The translations under genes were made by a program, and so were the position numbers. Source: Affinundibacterium flavidum (GTDB lineage: Bacteria > Pseudomonadota > Gammaproteobacteria > Burkholderiales > Burkholderiaceae_D). From it: a DNA stretch of 59,135 nt. Positions 35,796 to 45,700 of the stretch are shown here, in pieces. The stretch is from assembly GCF_014284175.1 (NCBI RefSeq), contig NZ_JACOGA010000014.1, positions 1-59,135 on the forward strand. Reading direction: 5' to 3'. The notes beneath the pieces were generated by a model. That model searched no databases and was not told the origin of the DNA. It was given only the letters and a program-made list of their open reading frames with translations. The stretch's first letter is position 1. The number at the start of each line of letters is the position of its first letter.

Positions 35796-36281
35796 ATGTA
35801 TAAACGTCTTCAATCTATTCTACAAACAAAATTATTCTTGAAGCTTACGAAGCTAGTAATACTCATTGGATTAACTAGTGCAATTACATTCTACTTTTCT
35901 GCTCGGGAGCCAAAAAAAATTGAGGAATTTAATGTGTTAATTTTTGATACGAAAATTAAGCTTCCTTCGGATTATTATTTATTGGTACCAAATGGTAAGG
36001 AAGAAATTCAGCTCCCTGGTGGAAAAAATAGTCAGATATTGGTTGGAGGAAAAATAAAGGAAGAATTTTTATCCTATTTGAAAAAAAATATGAAAACCAA
36101 CGAAAGTAAATGCGGTTTGAGTATTATGTCTGGAGGGGAAGATGTGAAGTGGAAAATTTTGTATAGTGAGATTAACTATATATTTTTCGCAGGAGCAGAA
36201 TCGATTCAAGCAGCGAATCCAGTGCTTGAGGAAGTTTGCGAGAATATAAAAAATGGGATAGTTTGGCATTCAAAAAAATAA
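35796..36281 (+). CDS. Putative immunity protein 1, membrane-anchored
   Basis: A 161-residue protein with an N-terminal membrane anchor (about residues 15-33, LKLTKLVILIGLTSAITFYF) and a polar domain predicted to face the periplasm. Family not recognised. Position directly behind a variable Rhs tip, a good AGAGGA ribosome binding site, and much lower GC than the core module support an immunity role. Its location suggests that tip 1 acts at or outside the inner membrane. A single pair of cysteines (KCGLSI and EEVCEN) could form a disulfide. Confidence 0.55.
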   Translation: MYKRLQSILQTKLFLKLTKLVILIGLTSAITFYFSAREPKKIEEFNVLIFDTKIKLPSDYYLLVPNGKEEIQLPGGKNSQILVGGKIKEEFLSYLKKNMKTNESKCGLSIMSGGEDVKWKILYSEINYIFFAGAESIQAANPVLEEVCENIKNGIVWHSKK

Positions 36282-36350
36282 TTGACTTTCAGTGATTCGG
36301 AAAGCCAAGGATGGGCACCGCTCTTGTGCCACCCTGAGGAAGAGCAAATG

Positions 36351-36640
36351 CATCAATCCGCTTGTCACACGCCTTGCAGGCCGCGCAGAGTAATTGACTA
36401 GGCGCACGGGGCAAGGCGTGCGCCAAGCTAGTGCTATTCGTGCGTGAAGTTCGCGGCTCCGACACGCAGCAAAGCCCAATCAGATGAAACAAAGTTCGCT
36501 CCAAAGTTGCTCACCACCGCGCGTTGCCGTGAGTCAGAAAACAGCCACGCAAGAGCAAGGTCAAAGGCACAGCCGTTGCGGGGGAAGTCGCTGCGCGATG
36601 TTCACATAATGCCCGCTATGTGAAATTGCCCAGTCGTTAC
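36351..36640. repeat. Conserved Rhs-cassette spacer element, copy A
   Basis: First of five related non-coding copies. It holds an 18-base imperfect stem (GCTTGTCACACGCCTTGC pairing with GCAAGGCGTGCGCCAAGC about 50 bases later, two mismatches) and ends with a perfect hairpin TTCACATA/TATGTGAA (36601-36608 with 36617-36624). It follows immunity gene 1 and joins directly to a truncated shell copy at 36670. Confidence 0.75.
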
Positions 36641-36669
36641 ACTGTGCTTCACTTGGTGGTGCAATCACG

Positions 36670-37208
36670 CCTACGTGTACGACGCCAATGCTAACGTACA
36701 AAGCATCACGGACGTGCAAGAAGGACTCAATACGCGCAACTTAACGTATGACAATGTAGATCGCCTAAAAACAGCGACGGGTTACTTTGGCAATGCCAGC
36801 TATACCTACGACAGCTTAGACAATCTTAAAGCGAGCACTGTCGGCAGCCGCAGCAACATTCACACCTACAATGCGACAACGAACCTTCTGAGTAACATCA
36901 GCAGCAGCGACAGCAATTTTAACTTTGCTTACAGCTACGACACGCAAGGCAACATCATCCAACGTGGCACACAAGTTTACGCGTTCGACAAAGGCAATCG
37001 CCTCACCAGTGCAACGGGCAAAGCGACCTATAGTTACGATGGATTGGGACACCGAGTCAAAACCACGAATGCGGATGGCAGTACGCAGATCAGCATCTAT
37101 ACACCGGCAGGGCAGATCCTCTTCACCAACAAAACAGGGGGAACTAATCCGGGTAAGACTAGTTATATCTATTTAGATCGTCATCAAATCGCTGAGGTGA
37201 AAAATTGA
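36670..37208 (+). pseudogene. Truncated Rhs shell 3' fragment in front of plug module 2
   Basis: From CCTACGTGTAC at about 36670, the DNA is nearly identical to the 3' end of shell 1 (33992-34530): YDANANVQSITDVQEGLN through YIYLDRHQIAEVKN. The first ~1165 shell residues and the signal peptide are missing. The frame is open but has no ribosome binding site or export signal, so it is read as a recombination remnant carried along when plug module 2 was displaced. Confidence 0.8.
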
Positions 37209-37258
37209 GAACGCCAATCAATTTCACACCGATTAACGAATTGACGAGGACTAATACG

Positions 37259-38548
37259 ATGAAGCAAACTATGTTGATGAAGACCAAGCGATCCATCAAA
37301 TTTGTCTTGACGATGTTACAGCTACTAGTGCTGCTGTTGACCATGTGTTTAGGCATGAGCAGTCACGCACAAACGGGCAATCTGACAATCACTCGCACAC
37401 CGAGCACGATGATTGCTGGTCAACCCTTTACTGTCGTGTGGAGCAGTACCGAGCCAACGGCGGTTGCCACCAAGTATAGCTGTGTTTCACCGGCTGGTGG
37501 ATTTGCGGGAAGTGCCAGTTTGAGTGTGTCAGGTAGTGCGAGTGGTACGGCAGATCCAAACTGGGTTTGGAAAGACTCGACCTGTACTTGGACAGTTGTC
37601 AACGCAGCTGGCACTACTCTGGCTAGTCGCACAGACATCATGAAAACGGTGCCAGCGCCAGTAGCTGGTGTGAGCTACATTCACACGGATGGATTGGGTA
37701 GTCCGGTAGCCAAGAGTGATGCGAACGGGAATTTAATTGCGACTAGTCGGACAAGATATGAGCCGTATGGCATGGCGGTGGCTGGCACGGCGACTCCGAC
37801 GATTGGGTTCACGGGGTATGTCAATGATGCCGATACGGGTTTGACGTATATGCAGCAGCGGTATTACGACCCAGTTGCAGGGAGGTTCTTGTCTACTGAT
37901 CCTGTGTTAACGGATGAGAACTCGGCAGCTCATTTCAATCGATATGTGTATGCAGAAAACAATCCATACAAGTATATCGATCCTGATGGGTGGCTTGTCT
38001 TTTTGGCACCAATGGCTTGGGGGGCAGCTATTGGTGGGGGTATTAATTTGACCGCTCAGTTGGTTCGTTCTGGTGGTGATTGGAGCCGTGTGAACGTTAA
38101 GCAAGTCCTTGTTGCTGCTGGTGCTGGTGCATTATCTGGTGGCGCGGGTGCGATATCATCAACGGCTGTTACAACGACGGGAATGGTGGGGGCGAACGTT
38201 GTTTCAGGGGCTGCTATAAGTGCTGTAGGAGCTCATGTCAGTGCAGCGGTTGACGGAAATAAGGCTTCCACTAGTGACGTATTGAGTGCTACTTGGAAAG
38301 GTGGAGCAGCCTCTGGTTTGGCAGGTGCAGCAACCGGAGTTCCGAGTCTTGCGCAAACAAGTGCGATCCCTGGGACAGCAACTAAAGTCGGGGCTGCCAA
38401 TATAATTGAAGGTATTCGTACTACAACCTCAAGTACAGGGAAACCATTGAGTTACGCTGCTCCTGCAGGACAAGCAGTTGCCAATCGTGTGGGGGATATT
38501 GCTTCGAACTCAACCAATGTAGAACAACAGCCGAAGGATAAAAAATGA
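37259..38548 (+). CDS. Rhs core + variable tip protein 2 (plug module 2)
   Basis: A 429-residue protein with the same signal peptide, Ig-like domain and Rhs core as module 1 (ending YKYIDPDG at about residue 244). The tip begins WLVFLAPMAWGAAIGGGINL and is glycine/alanine-rich and hydrophobic through residue ~400 (GALSGGAGAISSTAV, GGAASGLAGAATGVPS). This resembles the hydrophobic pre-toxin regions of polymorphic toxins and could insert in a membrane. No catalytic motif is visible. The stop overlaps the ATG of the next gene (ATGA), a strong sign of coupling with the putative immunity gene. Confidence 0.75.
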   Translation: MKQTMLMKTKRSIKFVLTMLQLLVLLLTMCLGMSSHAQTGNLTITRTPSTMIAGQPFTVVWSSTEPTAVATKYSCVSPAGGFAGSASLSVSGSASGTADPNWVWKDSTCTWTVVNAAGTTLASRTDIMKTVPAPVAGVSYIHTDGLGSPVAKSDANGNLIATSRTRYEPYGMAVAGTATPTIGFTGYVNDADTGLTYMQQRYYDPVAGRFLSTDPVLTDENSAAHFNRYVYAENNPYKYIDPDGWLVFLAPMAWGAAIGGGINLTAQLVRSGGDWSRVNVKQVLVAAGAGALSGGAGAISSTAVTTTGMVGANVVSGAAISAVGAHVSAAVDGNKASTSDVLSATWKGGAASGLAGAATGVPSLAQTSAIPGTATKVGAANIIEGIRTTTSSTGKPLSYAAPAGQAVANRVGDIASNSTNVEQQPKDKK

Positions 38549-38763
38549 AAATGAAAATGAATCATTTGTTTCGTACTTATGCCAAAGCAAGCTTCTCCTT
38601 TTGGATGAGATTCAATATTTTGTTTTTAGGGATGTATGGTATTGCATACTTTTCCGGTACGGCAACTTTGACTATCTTGGAGTGGCTTACTATCTGCAAT
38701 GGCGTTTATATAGTTCTTATTTATCCAGTAATTCTGTATAGACTAGTGAAGCATCAATCGTAA
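38545..38763 (+). CDS. Putative immunity protein 2, small integral membrane protein
   Basis: A 72-residue protein with two hydrophobic helices (about residues 19-39, FWMRFNILFLGMYGIAYFSG, and 44-66, LTILEWLTICNGVYIVLIYPVIL). It overlaps the stop codon of plug 2. An integral membrane immunity protein fits the hydrophobic, possibly membrane-active tip 2; this is inference. No family recognised. Confidence 0.5.
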   Translation: MKMKMNHLFRTYAKASFSFWMRFNILFLGMYGIAYFSGTATLTILEWLTICNGVYIVLIYPVILYRLVKHQS

Positions 38764-38840
38764 TGTTATAAGTCCGTAGAAAACATGGGGTCGGGTCTTG
38801 ACATGCCACATTTGAAGTCCGTAACGCGTAAGGAAGTTGT

Positions 38841-39114
38841 AAGGTGCAATGGGTTTTATCTATTGGACCATTCCAGCCGTTGAATTACTCGGCAGATAAA
38901 GAAGAAGCTAAGCGTAGTAATCCGCTTGTCACACGCCTTGCAAGCCGTGCAGAATAGTTGATCAGGCGCACGGGGCAAGGAGTGCACCAAGCTAGCGCCA
39001 ACCGTGATTGGTGTTCGCGGCTTCGACCAGCAGCAGAACCTAATCAGGTTAAACAAAATTCGCTCCAAAATCGATCACCATCGCGCCATGCCGCGAGTCA
39101 GAAAAGAGCCACGG
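38841..39114. repeat. Conserved Rhs-cassette spacer element, copy B
   Basis: Starts with an AAGGTGCAAT...ATTGGACC hairpin arm shared with copies C and E, contains the GCTTGTCACACGCCTTGC arm, and is cut off at GAGCCACG, where it joins GCTGAGGTGAAAAATTGAG, the shell/plug junction. So the spacer is fused directly to the start region of plug module 3. Confidence 0.75.
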
Positions 39115-39183
39115 TGCTGAGGTGAAAAATTGAGAACGCTATTCAATTTCACACCGATCAACGAATTGACGAGGACTAATACG

Positions 39184-40377
39184 ATGAAGCAATCTATGTT
39201 GATGAAGACCAAGCGATCCATCAAATCTATCCTGACGATGTTACAGCTTCTGGTGCTGCTGTTAACCGTGAGTTTAGGCTTGAGCAGTCACGCACAAACG
39301 GGCTCTCTGACCATCACGCGTACACCGAGTACGATGATTGCTGGTCAGCCCTTTACTATCACGTGGAGCAGTACCGAGCCAACGGCGGTTGCCACCAAGT
39401 ATAGCTGTGTTTCACCGGCTGGTGGATTTGCGGGAAGTGCCAGTTTAAGTGTGTCAGGTAGTTCGAACGGTACGGCAGATCCAAACTGGGTTTGGAAAGA
39501 CTCGACCTGTACTTGGACAGTTGTCAACGCAGCTGGCACTATTCTGGCTAGTCGGACAGACATCATGAAAACGGTGCCAGCGCCTGTGAACGGTGTGACC
39601 TATATTCACACCGATGGCTTGGGTAGTCCTGTTGCCAAAAGTGATGCAAACGGGAATTTAATTGCGACTAGTCGGACGAGGTATGAACCGTATGGGATGG
39701 CGGTAGCTGGAACGGCGACACCGACGATAGGGTTCACGGGGCATGTCAATGATGCCGATACGGGTTTGACGTATATGCAGCAGCGGTATTACGACCCAGT
39801 TGCAGGGAGGTTCCTCAGCACCGATCCTGTCTTAACGGATGTGAATACTGCGGCGAGTTTTAATCGGTACACCTACGCATTGAACAATCCCTACAAATAC
39901 ATTGATCCAGATGGGAGGGATGCTGGCGATCCTTTTAAGACAGCTAGAGCCGCTGCTATAGATGTTATCAAGTCAATTAATCCTACTTCTAAGTCGAAAA
40001 ATATCGAACACGCTGGCCTTATTTATAAAGATAAAGACGGGAGTTTTAAGGCGACTGAACCAAAAGCGGGTACTACACAACATTCAGATCCGTTCAAAAG
40101 TCCTGCTCCTAAAAATACGACTATTATCGGCGGTTACCATACACATGGAGAATATTCGTTAAAAGATAAAGACACGGGCAAAATTACCGCTACAGCCGAC
40201 CCGAAACGAGACAACGTTGGTAGTGATAAATTTTTAGATAATGACAAGGTTTTTATACGTCAGCAGAACCCTAATTTCATAGGTTATCTGGGAACGCCAG
40301 GTGGGAAAATATTTGAATATGATCCATCCAAAGGGAAACCAGACACGGTAATTTATTCGCCCCAAACGGAGAAGTAA
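39184..40377 (+). CDS. Rhs core + DUF4329-like tip protein 3 (plug module 3)
   Basis: A 397-residue protein with signal peptide, Ig-like domain and core as in module 1. The tip (from about residue 245, DAGDPFKTARAAAIDVIK) matches the DUF4329 style of Rhs C-termini: YHTHGEYS (His319, His321) and FIGYLGTPGGKIFEYDPSKG. HxH followed by a Ser-x-x-Asp is the JAMM/JAB-type metalloprotease pattern; here the expected serine position reads FLDND, while the sister module 4 has FSDKD. The tip may thus be weakened. Immunity gene 3 begins four bases after the stop, with its ribosome binding site (GGAGAAG) inside the plug gene. Confidence 0.78.
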   Translation: MKQSMLMKTKRSIKSILTMLQLLVLLLTVSLGLSSHAQTGSLTITRTPSTMIAGQPFTITWSSTEPTAVATKYSCVSPAGGFAGSASLSVSGSSNGTADPNWVWKDSTCTWTVVNAAGTILASRTDIMKTVPAPVNGVTYIHTDGLGSPVAKSDANGNLIATSRTRYEPYGMAVAGTATPTIGFTGHVNDADTGLTYMQQRYYDPVAGRFLSTDPVLTDVNTAASFNRYTYALNNPYKYIDPDGRDAGDPFKTARAAAIDVIKSINPTSKSKNIEHAGLIYKDKDGSFKATEPKAGTTQHSDPFKSPAPKNTTIIGGYHTHGEYSLKDKDTGKITATADPKRDNVGSDKFLDNDKVFIRQQNPNFIGYLGTPGGKIFEYDPSKGKPDTVIYSPQTEK

Positions 40378-40381
40378 TTAT

Positions 40382-40738
40382 ATGACTACACAATTACAAA
40401 TTCTTATCAGGTTCGTTTGCGCTTTAGTATTTATTTTTCCAGTTACGGCTAATGCGAATGAAAAAGCTAGATATTCCATCAAAAATTCTATTGAACTTTC
40501 CGGCGTCGAATTGAATGTGGTTTCAGTAGCATTAGAGGATTTTAGGAAAAGCAAATTTGATTTAAAGAACTATCGAATTTTTATTATTCGTCAGAAAGAT
40601 CAATATGAAATCATATTCTTGCCAAATTTGCGGCCGGGAGAGAAGTCTTCGTTTGGAGGGGGCACTGAATTGGGTGATGAGTTACATTATTTTGTTTCTA
40701 AAAATGGTGTGATAATAAAAATGGAGTATGCAAGATAA
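40382..40738 (+). CDS. Putative immunity protein 3, periplasmic
   Basis: A 118-residue protein with a Sec signal peptide (cleavage near residue 25, ANA-NE). The mature part SIELSGVELNVVSVALEDFRKSK, NYRIFIIRQKDQYEIIFLP and GGTELGDELHYFVSKNG matches the protein encoded at 41687-42043 along its full length. Both follow DUF4329-like tips, so this is very likely the cognate periplasmic immunity family. Export implies that the toxin acts in the periplasm. Confidence 0.7.
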   Translation: MTTQLQILIRFVCALVFIFPVTANANEKARYSIKNSIELSGVELNVVSVALEDFRKSKFDLKNYRIFIIRQKDQYEIIFLPNLRPGEKSSFGGGTELGDELHYFVSKNGVIIKMEYAR

Positions 40739-40758
40739 TTCGGTCGGGCGTAATTGGT

Positions 40759-41064
40759 AAGGTGCAATGGGGTTTATCTATTGCACCATTCCAGCCGTTG
40801 AGTTACTCAGCAGATAAAGAAGTATCAATCCGCTTGTCACACGCCTTGCAAGCCGCGCAGAATATTGGATAGGCGCAAGGGGCAAGGCATGCGCCAAGCT
40901 AGTGCTAAACGTGCTCGATGTTCGCGGCTTCGACGAACAGCGAAGCCTAATCAGGTGAAACAAAATTCGCTCCAAAGTCGCTCACCACCGCGCGTTGCCG
41001 TGATTCAGAAAAGCGTCACGCAAAGTCAAGATCAAAGGCACAGCCGCTGCGGGGGAAATCGCTG
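40759..41064. repeat. Conserved Rhs-cassette spacer element, copy C
   Basis: Contains GGTGCAAT/ATTGCACC (perfect eight-base stem), the GCTTGTCACACGCCTTGC arm, and the GCACAGCCGCTGCGGGGGAA block. It is cut at ATCGCTG and fused inside the Rhs core coding region of module 4 (41065 onward). Confidence 0.75.
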
Positions 41065-41690
41065 TTCATGTCAATGATGCTGATACTGGTTTGACATATA
41101 TGCAGCAGCGGTATTACGACCCAGTTGCAGGGAGGTTCTTGTCTACTGATCCTGTACTAACGGATGTGAATACTGCGGCGAGCTTTAACAGATATACCTA
41201 CGCATTAAATAACCCATACAAATACATTGATCCTGATGGACGTGATGCAGGTGATCCTTTCAAGACAGCTAGGGCCGCTGCTATAGATGTTATAAAGACA
41301 ATAAATCCGCAGTCAAAAAAAGAAAACAAAGAGTATGGAGGGAAAATTTACAAAGACAAAGACGGTTCATATAAAGCAACTAAGCCAGTCACGCATGCAG
41401 AGGGTGGCTTTCAACCAAGTGCAGTTAATGTTCCCAAGGATGCAAAAGCTGTTGGGGACTTTCATACACATGGTGAATATTCAATAAAAGATAAGAAAAC
41501 AGGCGAAGTTACGGTTACTGCTGACCCGAAACGAGATAATAGGGATTCTGATAATTTTTCGGACAAAGATAAAGCAGGGATCTGGAATGATTCTGGAAAT
41601 AACTCAGAATATAAAGGGTACTTGGGCACGCCAAGTGGAAAAATACGAGAATTTGATCCTTCTACTGGACAAGATAAGGTGATTAAATGA
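41065..41690 (+). pseudogene. 5'-truncated Rhs core + DUF4329-like tip (orphan module 4)
   Basis: The reading frame enters within the Rhs core (HVNDADTGLTYMQQRYYDPVAGRF) and keeps the complete DPDG boundary and tip, up to 41690. Signal peptide, Ig-like domain and half of the core are missing. Only a TTG at 41091 could start it, without a ribosome binding site. The tip is homologous to tip 3 (DAGDPFKTARAAAIDVIK, FHTHGEYS, YLGTPSGKIREFDPS) and keeps an intact HxH plus SDKD metal motif. It is best read as a silent, displaced tip that could be restored by recombination through the shared core. Confidence 0.75.
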
Positions 41691-42043
41691 ATAAATATCT
41701 AATATTCGTGTTATTCTTTTTTGTGACTACAGCCTCAGTTTGCACAGCTGAAACGTATAATGGCGACAAAGATATAATTTTTCCTAAAGGAACAGTGGAG
41801 CTGTCGGGATCGGAGCTGAATGCAGTCTCAATTGCATTGAAAGATTTCAAAAAAATGAAATATAAACTCAAGAATTATCGGGTCTTCATTGTTCCTAAGA
41901 ATAAAAATTACGAAATTGTTTTTCTTCCTCGCGACCCAATTGGAACTCCAACGGTTCGGGGTGGTGGTAATCAGTTTGGCGATGAAGTACATTACTTGGT
42001 TTCTGAAAGTGGTGTGATATTGAATATGAATTTCGCCAGATAA
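41687..42043 (+). CDS. Putative immunity protein 4, periplasmic
   Basis: A 118-residue protein with a signal peptide (residues 1-20, VCTA-ET) and clear similarity to immunity protein 3: TVELSGSELNAVSIALKDFKK, NYRVFIVPKNKNYEIVFLP, GGGNQFGDEVHYLVSESG. Start overlaps the stop of orphan tip 4 (ATGA). Since the tip gene has lost its start, the immunity gene may persist to protect against relatives still carrying that tip; this is inference. Confidence 0.7.
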   Translation: MNKYLIFVLFFFVTTASVCTAETYNGDKDIIFPKGTVELSGSELNAVSIALKDFKKMKYKLKNYRVFIVPKNKNYEIVFLPRDPIGTPTVRGGGNQFGDEVHYLVSESGVILNMNFAR

Positions 42044-42062
42044 AATAAAGCTTTGGGAATAC

Positions 42063-42360
42063 CATCAATCCGCTTGTCACACGCCTTGCAGGCCGTGCAG
42101 AATGATTGACCAGGCGCACGGGGCAAGGCGTGCGCCAAGCTAGCGTTAATCGTGCGTGAAGTTCGCGGCTTCGACAAGCAGCAAAGCCTAGTCAGATGAA
42201 ACAAAGTTCGCTCCTTCGTCGTTCACAACCGCACTGCGTCGGCAGTCAGAAAAGCGCCACGCAATGTCAAAGTCAAGATCAAAGGCACAGCCGTTGCGGG
42301 GGAAATCGCTGCGCGATTTCACATAATGCACACTATGCGAAATTGCCCAGTCGTTACGCT
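42063..42360. repeat. Conserved Rhs-cassette spacer element, copy D
   Basis: Carries the GCTTGTCACACGCCTTGC / GCAAGGCGTGCGCCAAGC stem and ends with TTTCACATA/TATGCGAAA (one mismatch), equivalent to the hairpin of copy A. It follows immunity gene 4. Unlike A-C it is not fused to Rhs coding sequence; the upstream region of shell 2 follows. Confidence 0.75.
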
Positions 42361-42785
42361 ATCGCATCTCATGCATAACGGACATTATGTCTGACTCTCC
42401 TACACTGTTGTGCCTTGTCAGTCGTCAGGTGGTAAGCAAGATCAGCATGACAGCGTTGCCATCATGCTTAAATTCCGAGCCGATGTGCTGGTGTGCTGGC
42501 TATCCATCAGCTCTCTGACGGACAGTTTTGGGAGCGTTCTTCATTATCCCCGTCAATTCTGCTGCTGCATAAAGAGTGGCTATTCGTAGTCTAAATTGCA
42601 AAATAATTCCTTGCTTTTAAGTAAATGCTATGGCATTGTATTAATTGCATTGTTGATTTTTAAATACAACAAAACTCCGATTCTGCCGTGAAGTTAGCCA
42701 AGATGCATTTGTGTCGTTTTAAAATAAATACTTTAAATTAATTTCCCCTATCTTATTCGTCCATTAAATTAAGGAATCTCCCGTC
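42361..42785. other. 425-base leader region of Rhs shell 2
   Basis: No gene seen. Becomes AT-rich after about 42590. AAGGA at 42773-42777 serves as ribosome binding site for shell 2. Probably holds its promoter. Confidence 0.45.
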
Positions 42786-45700
42786 ATGCATTTATCCGAA
42801 AGGCCAAAATTTAAAGTAGTGGTAGCGAATTTTTTGTGTGCGTTAAGTGTACTGACCTTAGCCCAAGCGACACAGGCACAAAATGCTACCAATATTTATG
42901 CGGAACAACAAAAGTTAATTAAGTCACCGCATGCATTTGCTACGTTGGGAGCAGATCTATTTGGGGATAAAGCCAATTTGTACAACGGTAGTTTGGAGTT
43001 CACACAGACCGATCTCAGTTTAAAAGGGAATCATGGTCTGCCCGTCTCCGTTGGGCGACGACTTGTTGCAGGTTCCAGTCATCCTGGTGGTCTGTTTGGT
43101 CGGTGGGATTTGGAGATACCGCACTTGCATGGTGTCTTTTCGTATAAAGATGGCTGGAATGCAAAACTGGACAAGAGTAATCAACGATGTACAAATTTTG
43201 GGGCTCCGTCCAGTGCATCTGGTGTTGGTGGATTTTCCGCGTGGCATGCGTCTGAATTCTGGCATGGTAATTTTTTGTATGTCCCTGGTCTCGGGGATCA
43301 GGAAATGCTCAAGCGTAATACCACGGCATCGCCTGGCCGACCCAATAATAATGTTCCTACCAATGGCAATTATCCGATCGTGACACGGGACTTATGGTCA
43401 TTTAGTTGTATTACGCTACAAAGCGTTAGTAGTAAGAATATTGAAAATGGGGAAGGGTTTTTGGCGATTTCGCCCGATGGTACGCAGTATCGGTTTGACT
43501 GGTTGGTCAGCCGATTGTCAAGCGAGTTGTCGAAGGGGTCATCGGGCCCGGCTGCGGCTGCGGTGAAGAAACCAGCACTCACGTCGAATATGACGTTAAA
43601 AAATGCCCCAGAGCTAAGTGTCGTTCCATCGACGAACTCCCTGGTCAGAAGCGAGGTATGGATTTTACCAACACAAGTCACAGATCGCTATGGCAATTGG
43701 GTGAAATATACCTATGACACGACGGATAAATGGAAGTTGACAAAAATTCTTGCCAGCGATGATCGGCAAATTGAGTTGACCTACGTGCCTGGTACCAGTA
43801 ACGTTCAAACGGTGACGGATGGTGTCCGCACCTGGACCTATACCTATACGGCATCGGCAGGCTTAAATCAGGTGAGCTTACCGGATGGCAGGGCATGGCA
43901 ACTGGCTGGCGTAGATGCCCTGGCCTCTTACAATGTACCAAGCACAGGGTCGCTTGATTGCGAAACAGCCGCGGCACTGACAGATTTGCCGCTCAATGGC
44001 ACGATGACCCACCCAAGTGGTGCCGTCGGGACATTCACGATTAAACCAACGACCCATGGCCGCGCACATGTGACGCGTAGTTGCATGCCGGTGTTAATAG
44101 GTGGAGAAATGGGAGAGACTTATGCGCAATACCCCAAGTATTTCGCCACGTATTCATTGATCAAAAAGGACATCACGGGGCCAGGGCTACCCTCTGCACT
44201 GACGTGGACATATAACTATGGTGTCGAAAACGTTGATTGGAGTGGTAACTGGGATGACTGTACGGGTAACTGTCTAGATACCAAAACGGTGAAGGTGACG
44301 GATCCCAAAGGGGACATCATACGTTACACATTTGGTAACCGTTTTAAGGAGAATGAAGGGAAGGTACAAAAGGAAGAAACGATCGCCCAGAACGGTAGCA
44401 TATTACGGTCTGTAGTGACGCAATATCTCAATCCTAGTGTGGGGACGCATCCTGATCCTGCCGGTTACAGCGATCAAAGTCGGGGTGATCAAGAAATCAA
44501 TACGCGCTATACGCCCGTGAATCAAAAGCGCACGACTCAGCAAGAGCAAACCTTCACTTGGACAGCAACACAATTCGACGACTATGCTCGACCAACGAAG
44601 GTCACGAAGAGTGGTCCAAGTGGTAGCCGCAGTGAAACGAGCGTTTATTTTAATAACACCAATAAAACGGTGGTAGGTCAACTCCGTCTGGTGACCAATG
44701 ATGACACTGGATTGGTGATGCAAGACAATACCTATGACCCGGTGAATGCCAATTTACTCACTGTCAGCCGCTTTGGCTTACTCCAAGAAACACGGACCTA
44801 CAATACCGATGGCACCCTGGCAACGAAGAAAGATGGCCTCAATCAAACGACAACGTTTGGCAACTACAAACGCGGCATTCCCCAACTAGTCACCTATGCC
44901 AATAACAGTACTGAAAGTGCCATCGTCAATAACATAGGCTTAGTCACTTCCTTAACTAATGGCGCGGGCACCACAACGACCTTAGGCTACGATGCTATGG
45001 GGCGTCTAAGTAGCATTACCTACCCAACAGATGCTGGTATTACTTGGAACAACACGACCATTAGTTTTGTACCAGTGGCATCCGCTGAAAAAGGCATCGC
45101 TGCAGGTCACTGGCGTCAAACTGTGAGCACAGGTAATGGGCAAAGCATTACTTATTTGGATGCCTTATGGCGCCCGGTACTCACCTCAACCTACGATACA
45201 GCAGATCAAGCGAATACAGAAAAGTCTGTTCTGAGTAAGTTTGATCACAACGGTAAAACGCTGTTCCAATCCTATCCGCAACGCAATATCGCGTCGGTTG
45301 CCAGCGTCGTCAATGGCGTCACCACGACCTACGATGCACTGGGACGCGAGACAAAGTCGGAAGCCAATAGTGAACTAGGCGTACTCACCACGTCGACTGC
45401 GTACTTACCTGGTTTCGGCAAACAAGTGACCAATCCGAGGGGGCACTCAACGATAACGGAATTCCAGACGTTTGACGAACCAGTAGAATCTGCCCCGACG
45501 AAGATCACAGCACCAGAAGGCATCACGGTCCAAATCACGCGTGATGTATTTGGTAAAACCAAGAGCATCACCCGCAGTGGCAATGACGGTGGAGCAGGCA
45601 CCGTGACCGCCACCCGTTCTTACGTCTACGACAGCAACCAGCGACTATGTAAAACCATTGAACCCGAAGTCAATGCCACCATCCAAAGCTACGATGCAGC

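Noticed and set aside
36289..42204. Antisense frames of ~65-75 codons with a shared CxACKACDKRI stretch in the spacer copies
   Set aside because: They recur only because the DNA element recurs; copy C is frameshifted within the stretch, lengths vary and no ribosome binding site is conserved. The inverted repeats explain the conservation better.
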